From the NCBI GenBank assembly GCA_963580455.1, contig OY756969.1, forward strand, positions 16,340,760-16,404,759: 64,000 nucleotides of DNA, read 5' to 3'. The notes under the pieces are model-generated. The model did not search any database, was not told the DNA's origin, and saw only the letters and a list, made by a program, of their open reading frames with translations. Within the stretch, counting starts at the first letter, position 1. Each line of letters opens with the position of its first letter. Shown here one piece after another: positions 56,704 to 64,000 of the stretch. The position numbers were made by a program, and so were the translations under genes. This DNA is from Euonymus europaeus (taxonomy: Eukaryota; Streptophyta; Magnoliopsida; Celastrales; Celastraceae).

Positions 56704-57255
56704 GGTAACACCCGACCAAAATATTAACGTGAGAATTTCAATAGACAATTATAACGAAAGGCTCATATTTAATTTGAGATAAAACGGGCATGCAACTTAT
56801 GGATTTTAATTATGCTCATGGGTTTGGGCTGATAATTAAATCTGAAGGAAGCCAATGTTCTGTATTTCCTTGTCAGTCCCCACCTTATCACATGAAAGCC
56901 CAATACTAGAAGAGTTACGAAAACCTAACATAAGTTGGAAACCAGTGGGAATTAGGAGAAGGGGGCCAACCCCTATAAATGTATACCATGTGCGTATTTT
57001 TTTTCCCTAAGTCTTGAGACACCAATTGGACACTTGATTCCATAATTGGTTCCACAACTTTTTTCCTTTTCTCTTCAAGTTCTTGAATCCAAGTTTGGGA
57101 GTTGGTTCATACAGTGGAAGATCCGCGGGATTGAGCATTGAATCAATTGTTTTTAAATAAATTTGAGATCAATTTTGAAAGTTGTTTTTCCTATCGATTA
57201 CTCCTATGTTTTCCTTGTTTTCTAAAATGTTTCCGCAAGTGTGTATTTTCCAACA
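56704..57255 (+). repeat. LTR-like repeat, second copy
   Basis: Diverged copy of 55013-55714, beginning TGGTAACACCCGACC and ending GTATTTTCCAACA, with CCCCTATAAATG as a TATA-like box. The two could be the LTRs of one small element or two solo LTRs; no convincing target duplication was found. Confidence 0.5.
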
Positions 57256-59317
57256 TTTAGAAGCTAGGTTTTGGCTAGATTTCATGGGAACCTTTGATGT
57301 GCTAGATTTAGTATTTCTACTAGGTTGATTTAGACTTATTTATGTTCATATATGTTATATTTTTTGTTGGATTGGAAGGTTGTCAATCATGAAGGCTTGG
57401 AACCAAGATTTGAGATTTTCTAGAGAGAGAAAGGTAAGTTTTCTTGACTTCTTGATGTAATTGGTATTGATTTGTGAAATTGATGTTCAATGTGAGTTAA
57501 AATAATAATGGGCTTGTCATATTCATAGGTTTGGAGAAAGAGAGGCAAAAACCCTAAAATTGGAAACTTTGATTTTTTGCTTTGCTTGGATAACAAGTTA
57601 GATATTTTCTTACCCCAAATTTCTTCATGTTCGATTTCCTTCCATCTAAAAAGAAGTTTTTGTTTCTTATTGGTCAATTCCTTTGTGTACTTGCCTAAAT
57701 TGTTTCTTCAGAAGGATGAACCAATTTTTGTTATTCATTAAATTGCAAACCTTGATATATGTTTGATCACAAATTGAACATAGTTTAAATCGTGACATTC
57801 ATAATATAGCTATATATATATTTTGGGTTCAATATATATGTTTCTCTTTGCATAAACATGTTGGACACATATTGTAGATGCATAGAGGATTACGGGTATG
57901 GGCTCTTAATACCCATAGGTGTTATATGTGGAAATATGGAGTACCGTGGTGTTATTCAGGAATTCCAAACGATGTGGGAGTTTGCTTGGACCGGGTAGGA
58001 CTCCATATGTATTTGATGTACCAAACAGTGGTGCTGAGACATTATTTAAAGTTTTCGATGGTTTTTCGAAATGTTGTAAAACTAAGTCAAGGCCTCGTAT
58101 GGTGTGGTGGTTTACTTGCATTTATGTGATCTTGATTAGATGTCATATTGCAACATTTATGCTTATTTCATATTCTGGCCTTTATGTTGTTGACTATTCT
58201 TCTTTAATCCCTACTGCGCCTTTTGCTCATCCAACTTTCTTTCTTATATCCTTCAAGTGAAACTGGTACTAATGACCAGGCGGCATGCATGAAATGGAGG
58301 GCCACCCTTAGAACTTAGGACCTTTGGTTTAATAGGTTGACTATTGTTGCTTTTGTTTTATTACATCTAGTTCTTAGAAATCTTATGATTAATTCTACAT
58401 TGAGTACTTTTATGATATGGATGGTGGACGGTCGGGAGGGTACTTCGTGTGATGGGGACTTCCGTATCGGTGTATTAGATTAAGGTCTGGATGATAATGA
58501 CTTGTATGATTATCATAACGATTAATGATTTACTATCTATGTGTTTTTGCATGTGGATAAGAGGTTTGGGGGCACTACTTAGTGTGTGATTGTGATTGTG
58601 ATAGACGGCCGAAGGCCCTACTAGGCTGCGAAAATTGTGATTGAATCGGTTTGTTTAATTTTGAGTGTTATCTCCAAGTTGGCATTGTCCGATATACAAT
58701 GAGGTGTTGTAGGATTTTTGATAGAATCCATGATTAAGATGGCGTTTGACAACATCCTTAGTGATGAGTGTGATGTCATCAGTAGCATTCCTAGGTCAGA
58801 GTTTTACACAAACCCTAGCCACTTGCCACCTTATATATACCATAGATAAATTGATGCTAATAAAATGATTAATTTTGTTTTAGTTAACGATTTTTAGACA
58901 TATCACCACATATCTTATACTATCATTTTACCTAGCAGCAAACCAAACACTATATTGTATAAAAATAATACTATACAAGTCTGATACCATATTATTTTCA
59001 AACACTAAATAGGATTAAATTATCCAAAAATTTATACAAAGATTAAGTCATACGCAATGGATAACAAAATTATAATATGCTATACAGAGCCCCAAACGGA
59101 GCCTAAGTAATAACCTTTGTTTAAGGAGTGCGGTGCCGAGCATGGTGATGGAATAACCTTTGTTTGAGGAGTCCGTTTGAGGCTTTACCATGCAGATATA
59201 AGTGGTTGACAGGTTCCTTAAGCGACTGACCAGAGATGATAGTCAGATTAATTTAGCAAATGGTGAAGCAAACAGAGTTTTCAATGTGGAAATGGGCAAG
59301 CCCTAAGTAATCATTTA
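57256..59317. other. Non-coding, unassigned
   Basis: Open frames around 57878-58260 overlap one another and show no recognised domain. The stretch 58850-59103 ends in a MITE-like CAAACGGAGCC. A short direct repeat (AATAACCTTTGTTTAAGGAG / AATAACCTTTGTTTGAGGAG) lies at about 59108 and 59152. Nothing else was recognised. Confidence 0.35.
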
Positions 59318-59860
59318 TGATGATCCCTCCAAAAAAGCACAGGCTTATCGCGAAATTTCTCTTCTATTATTGATAATACCAAAAATATCCTCTACTAAGA
59401 AGACTACACGTGGCAAACAATTAAGGGACATTTACATTATAAACCAAAAGCACAAACCAATGAGGGCAATTCACATTGCTCAGTAACCGAGAAATATTCT
59501 ATTATTCTTGAATATCGCTATCCTCGAATAATAACTATCTTCTAAAGGGAAATGGATTCCCCAATTAAGCAAGGATCCTCCTATTTCACTAGAAATTCTA
59601 TTAAAGGAAAATCTCTACCACTATAAAAAGGGTCCAATCCACAGGTAAAAAATAATTTTATACTCTCAAAGCATTATTCATTTCTAGAGCACTGAGTAGT
59701 GTTCCCCAGGAAACTTACTTGCATTCACATCTGACTTGTGTGTTGGAGCACCAACGCTAGAGAACAATCTCTGCCGGGCTCTTAGCAAGTCTAGCTGGGA
59801 AGACCTAGTTCGAATTTATCCTAATACATCATCCAAACAAGCAAATTTTGGACGACATCA
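59318..59860 (+). repeat. 5' LTR of Tat element B
   Basis: It starts TGATGATCCC and ends GGACGACATCA, with TATA-like CCACTATAAAAAGGG at about 59619. It resembles the LTR of element A in layout, including the final GACATCA / GTCATCA, followed by GATTGGCGCTGTTTGTGG. The start was chosen by analogy because the other LTR is outside the window. Confidence 0.75.
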
Positions 59861-59904
59861 GATTGGCGCTGTTTGTGGTAAACTATTTCCCTAAAAACAA
59901 ATTA

Positions 59905-61990
59905 TGGTTTGAAATAGGAGTAACAGAGAATAAGAACATATTGATCCTCCAGCCATTGGCATGAATTCTCTGGCTGAGTACTAGGCCCAACCGCTACTAC
60001 AGGATTAGATTGTTCAGTTGATGCAGCAAATGAATGCTTTTGCTCAAAGGTTGGACCAAGCATAGGAGCACACTTATGGACCTCAACCTTTACAACAAGA
60101 GAACACTTCTCAAGAGAGGATAAAACAACACTCTCGGACTGGAGAATCCAAAAAATCCTGACCGAAATAGACCCTCAGTGGTCAGCAGTCAAAAAACTTG
60201 CCCCACTCATATGCATGAGGGGGATAGTAAGTTCATCGAAGACGTGGTCGACCTGAAGATAGCACCAATGCAGGAACACCCATTCCTCGACACTATGGAT
60301 TGGAATAGGAACTTAACACCCCTAAAACTAGAGATATAGAATGCTTGAGTATCGAGTAATTTCAAAGTGGCTAATGTCGAGAAACGCAATGTAAAGGGAA
60401 ACCCTTTAGACCATCTCATAGCCTTCCAAACTATGATGAAATTCCAGCAGGCATCTCAGAAAGCTTGTTACAAAATCTTCCCAGTCACTTCTATTGATGT
60501 GGCTCGACGATGGTTCAGAGCCCTCTCTCATGGCAGCACCAATAGCTTCGACGACCTAACATATTTCGTTGCTCACTTCTCCAATTCTTGGCCAGTCAAG
60601 AAGAGCAAAGCTACGTTGGTGACCATTCACCAGAAACCCAATGAAAGCATCTGATAATTTGTTACTAGATTCAACATGGATTTCTTGGAGATTCCTAACC
60701 TAGAGCCGATCATCATCATCATCACTGTTTTTACCACAGGAGTTCGACACATAACGTTGAAACACTTCTTGTCAAATAAACACCCTAATAGCATTCCAGA
60801 ATTGCTCTCAAGAGTAGAGAAGTATATAACGGCAGATGAGATGATGGTTGCACCACACGTGACCGAGAAATCTCCAGCTAGGTCCCTTTCAAGGAAAAGG
60901 AAAAACTCTGGCCAACCAATAGGAGACAAGAACTACACCAAACATGGTAGATCCTATTTTTGCTAAGACGAGCAATCAAAACCAACTCGATATGATTTCT
61001 ACACTCCTCTTAATAACTCATTGAAGAGGGTTATGAATGAAATTCAAGACCAAGGCATAGTCAAATGGCCATCGAAGATGAAATTAACACTTGGATGTAA
61101 AGAAAGTGACAGGTACTGCAAATTTCACTGAAGGCCTGGTCATGACACTACTGATGTCGTCATCTGAAGGAAATGTTAGTGAACCATATCCAAAGGGGCT
61201 ATCTCAAAACTTTTTCCAACTTAGCCAGAGAGAAACGAGAAAGTGATAACAGGAGTGAAAGGCGATATGATAGAAGAGACAGTAGGCATTAAGAGGACGA
61301 GAATAGAAATCTCACGTGGTGAAAGGAATCGAGGAACATCCGGTACTATTGGGATGATAGTTAGAGGGCTAGCCTTAGAAGGAGAAAGCTCCTCGGGCCG
61401 AAAAGCCAAGACTAGAGAGGTTAACGAATTATCCGACCAAAGAAAGAGATTTAAGAACAAGGATGAGAAGATCGTGTTCTCAGAGAAAGACGGGGATGAT
61501 CTCTACCATCGCCACAATGATGCACTAGTTATCGAGACCGTTGTTGCCAATTATACTATGAAGAAAATATTGATAATTAATGGAAGTGCTACTGATGTCC
61601 TTTTCTACCACGCTTACAAATAGGTGAATCTTTTGAGAGAAACTTTGAAGAAGTTCTCATCGCCCTTATATGGTTTTACGGCACAACAGGTCATCGGAAG
61701 GGGAATGGTCTCTCTATCTCTAACCTTAGGGACCTATGAAAGAGCTAAACTATTCATGGTGGAGTTCGTAGTTGTAGATGTAAAAACTCCTTACAATGCT
61801 CTTATTGGCTGACCGTTATTTGCAGTAGGCGCAAGCTATCGTCTCTACCTATTATTTGAAGATGAAGTTTGCTACCAATGAGAGGGATATGTGAGGTACA
61901 GGGCAATGAGAAGATTGATCGACAGATGTACCTTACTAACACTAAAGATAAGAAAAAACTAGTATCCATGTTGGAATTGTTGGATGTTTG
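59905..61990 (+). pseudogene. gag-protease of Tat element B
   Basis: Open pieces at 60367-60654, 60676-60966, 61243-61623 and 61624-61812 are all in one frame, separated by single stops. Gag text includes NPLDHLIAFQTMMKFQQA, SFDDLTYFVAHFSN and PELLSRVEKYITADEM. The protease reads ILIINGSATDVLFYHAY, where N-G-S replaces D-G-S, so the catalytic Asp is lost, followed by TPYNALIG. Same arrangement as element A. Confidence 0.82.
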
Positions 61991-62249
61991 AGACACTACC
62001 CTCCCAAAACCAACGACAGCTGAGGAACTTATTCCTATTACTGTAGGGGAAGATACGGTGAGAAAGCTATATCATTGATTTTGGCTGACAAGAGATTTAT
62101 GAAAAACTTTGAAAAGTCTTTTTCTTAGAAACATCGATACGTTTGCGTGGAACACGGATGAGATACCTAGGATAAGCGCAGATGTTATTATACACCGTCT
62201 TATCATAAAACCTGTTAGTCAACCAATAAAGCAGAAGAAGTGAAACTTT

Positions 62250-63450
62250 TCTCTGAACAGACAAGAAGCTATAAAAACTGTGGTCAATAAGCTTCTTGAT
62301 AATGGTTTTTTTTCGAGAAGTGCATTACCCGAAGTGGTTAGCCAACGTTGTGATGGATGTGAAGCCAAATGACATGTGGCATATATGCATGAACTTCACT
62401 AATCTCAACAAAGCTAATCTCAACAATGCATGTCCAAAAGATAGCTACCCATTGTCCAACATCAGCCAATTAGTAGATGCTACCACAAAAAAGGGTCTCC
62501 TCAACTTTCTAGACGCATCCTCAAGATATCACCAGATCTAAATGGATATGAGACACGAAGAATCCACCTCCTTCATATCACCAGATGGCACGTACTACTA
62601 TAAGTAATGACTTTTGGGCTTAAAAATGCTAAACGAACATATCAAAGGTTAGTAAATAGGATATTTGTTCTGTTGCTCGGGAAAACAATAAATGCTTATG
62701 TGGATGACATAGTAGTGAAAATGAAAAATGAAAAAGATCACTCACAGACTTACATAATGTTTTCAACAATCTTATCAACTATGATATGAAGCAGAATCTT
62801 GAGAAGTGCGCCTTTGGAGCTTCCTAAGGAAAGTTCCTCGGTTTTCATGTCCAAATGAGGAATCGAGATGAACCTCAAGAAGGTTGAAAATGTAATCAAT
62901 ATGCAAGAACCCAAGAACAAGAGCGAAGTACAACAACTAACAGGCCAAACTGTAGCTTTGATCCATTTTCTCGTCAAATTGGGTGATCTTAAGAAAATTG
63001 ATAAAAACTGATGACTTCAAATGCAACGAGGAGTGCCAAAAAGTTTTTGAAGAATAGAAGTCTTACTTTAGCCAACCGCCACTTCTTACCATAGCCATTG
63101 ATGAGGAGCCATTATTTACGTACCTAGCAAACATGTGTTAAGTGCGGTGCTTATATGGGATGAAAATAAAGCCTAGAGGCCAATCTACTATACACGTAAG
63201 GTCCTAGCAGGAGCCAAAAGTAAATACATTTAAGTAGAGAAGTTTGCCTTAGCACTTGTAACAGTAGCAAGGAAACCGTGATCTTACTTCCAAGCCCATA
63301 CCATCATAGTCTAGACCAATCAACCCCTCAAGAGGATACTCCAAAGGCCAGACATTTCTGGTCAATTGATAAATAATCAATAGAATTGAGCAACTTTGAT
63401 CTTCATTTCCAACCCAGAAATGCCATCAAAGCCCAAGCACTGGAAGACTT
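62250..63450 (+). pseudogene. Reverse transcriptase / RNase H of Tat element B
   Basis: RT text includes EVHYPKWLANVVMDVKPN, NLNKACPKDSYPL-type sequence with a short duplication (NLNKANLNNACPKDSYPLS), LLNFLDASSRYHQI and, in another frame, FGLKNAKRTYQRLVNRIF and the catalytic AYVDDIVVKMKN. RNase H follows with stops. The duplicated LNKA / LNNA is an internal 12-base repeat not seen in element A. Confidence 0.82.
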
Positions 63451-63901
63451 TCTTAATGAATGTCAACATCCACTCGAAGATAATGATAAACTTGAATAGT
63501 GGGAGCTATTTTTCAATGGTTCATCAAATTAACAAGCTGATGTACCAGCTCGACTCACATCAACGTCCAATAGAGATGAAGCTTCCTCGGTGAGAATAGA
63601 GATCTTGCCTAAACCAAGCATATATGTTAAGGCTATCGTTGAAATAACCATTGAATCTTCTTAGATGGACCCAATACATGCTTTCTTCACCAAGGGTTAA
63701 CTACCAGAAGATAAGAACAAGTATATGAATCTCCAAGCAAGGGTGGCGAGGTACTCCATTATTTAGGAAAATCTTTACACAAGATCCTACACATTACCAT
63801 ACCACAAATGCCTAGCTCCCCGATAATCCAATTATGCTCTTTGAGAAGTTCATGAAGGAATATGCGATAGCTATGCAGGCGCAAGGACCTAGGTAACAAG
63901 T

Positions 63902-64000
63902 TGTAACACCCCATTCCAAAGAACCTAAACCCACAGACTCGTAGTACAGAACACTACTTCTACAACCTTCTATAACTCCACTTATAGCCCAGCTAACACT
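63902..64000. mobile_element. Start of a TGTAACACCCC-type insertion in Tat element B
   Basis: At 63902 the Tat reading stops (element A continues here with AGTTCTTGTGG) and TGTAACACCCCATTCC begins, similar to the end of the insertion at 12610. Probably another LTR; its right end lies outside the window. Confidence 0.5.

Larger units (their letters stand above)
59318..64000 (+). mobile_element. Second Tat-lineage Ty3/gypsy retrotransposon (element B), cut by the window end
   Basis: A 543-bp 5' LTR (59318-59860), a primer-binding region, then gag, protease, RT and RNase H follow in the same order as element A and are clearly related to it in protein sequence, though the LTRs have diverged. Many stops are present. 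It is interrupted at 63902 by another element, and integrase would lie beyond the window. Confidence 0.88.

Noticed and set aside
57878..58260. Genes in overlapping frames on both strands
   Set aside because: Three overlapping frames without domains; likely chance.
56508..59106. A 2.6-kb element bounded by GGCTCCGTTTG and its inverse
   Set aside because: The flanks do not form a target duplication and the interiors look like two separate MITE-like pieces.

Overview
This is plant nuclear DNA from a repeat-rich, probably heterochromatic stretch of an angiosperm genome. Every recognisable coding segment belongs to a plant transposable-element lineage (Tekay- and Tat-type Ty3/gypsy, Ty1/copia, Athila, hAT, Mutator/MULE, CACTA) or to a host-gene fragment carried by one. 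No intact host gene, rRNA, tRNA gene or CRISPR array was found. The species cannot be told from the sequence. All boundaries and comparisons were made by eye.

Left part (1-9805). A decayed antisense Tekay/Del-like Ty3/gypsy element (about 311-3671) is cut on its left by a CCGG-rich palindromic repeat (1-310). On its right lies hAT copy 1 (4548-8888), which has lost its 3' end and carries a stop in its transposase. An older fold-back structure follows.

Middle part (9806-25584). This is a full-length Tat-lineage Ty3/gypsy element with 520-bp LTRs, target duplication TATTC and an extra antisense gene before the 3' LTR. It was later hit by a 1.78-kb LTR-like insertion (12610-14388) and by hAT copy 2 (15482-20125). 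Copy 2 lies inverted to copy 1, has perfect ends and an 8-bp duplication, and its three-exon transposase is almost fully open.

Right-middle part (25585-53215). Here lie a 230-bp TRIM/solo-LTR-like element and a fossil MULE transposase with an OTU-protease-like tail. The fossil is split by a Ty1/copia element that has itself been rearranged by a long LTR. An 18.6-kb CACTA-ended element (34629-53212, duplication CAC, one end tandemly duplicated) follows. It has no transposase of its own but carries a fragment resembling the acidic N-terminus of elongation factor SPT5. Two MULEs sit inside it. MULE1 (37714-49051, duplication CAAGCTCTT) has about 110-bp near-identical terminal repeats and two convergent genes, a MURA transposase and a DUF1985/Ulp1 peptidase ('Kaonashi'-type). 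MULE2 (49079-52580) looks like a Pack-MULE, with fragments of a U-box E3 ligase, a PLDRP1-like gene and a DUF1985 relic.

Right part (53216-64000). An Athila-type gag fragment, two related LTR-like repeats and unassigned AT-rich DNA lead into a second Tat element (59318 to beyond the window), which is broken at 63902 by another insertion.

Relative ages can be read from the nesting. The fold-back is older than the Tat element, which is older than hAT copy 2. The OTU-MULE is older than the copia. The CACTA is older than MULE1, which is older than the solo LTR at 45730. The most notable points are the layered gene-fragment capture in the CACTA/MULE stack, and a GTTTAGAA-like motif repeated through the non-coding parts of both MULEs in the sense orientation of their genes.
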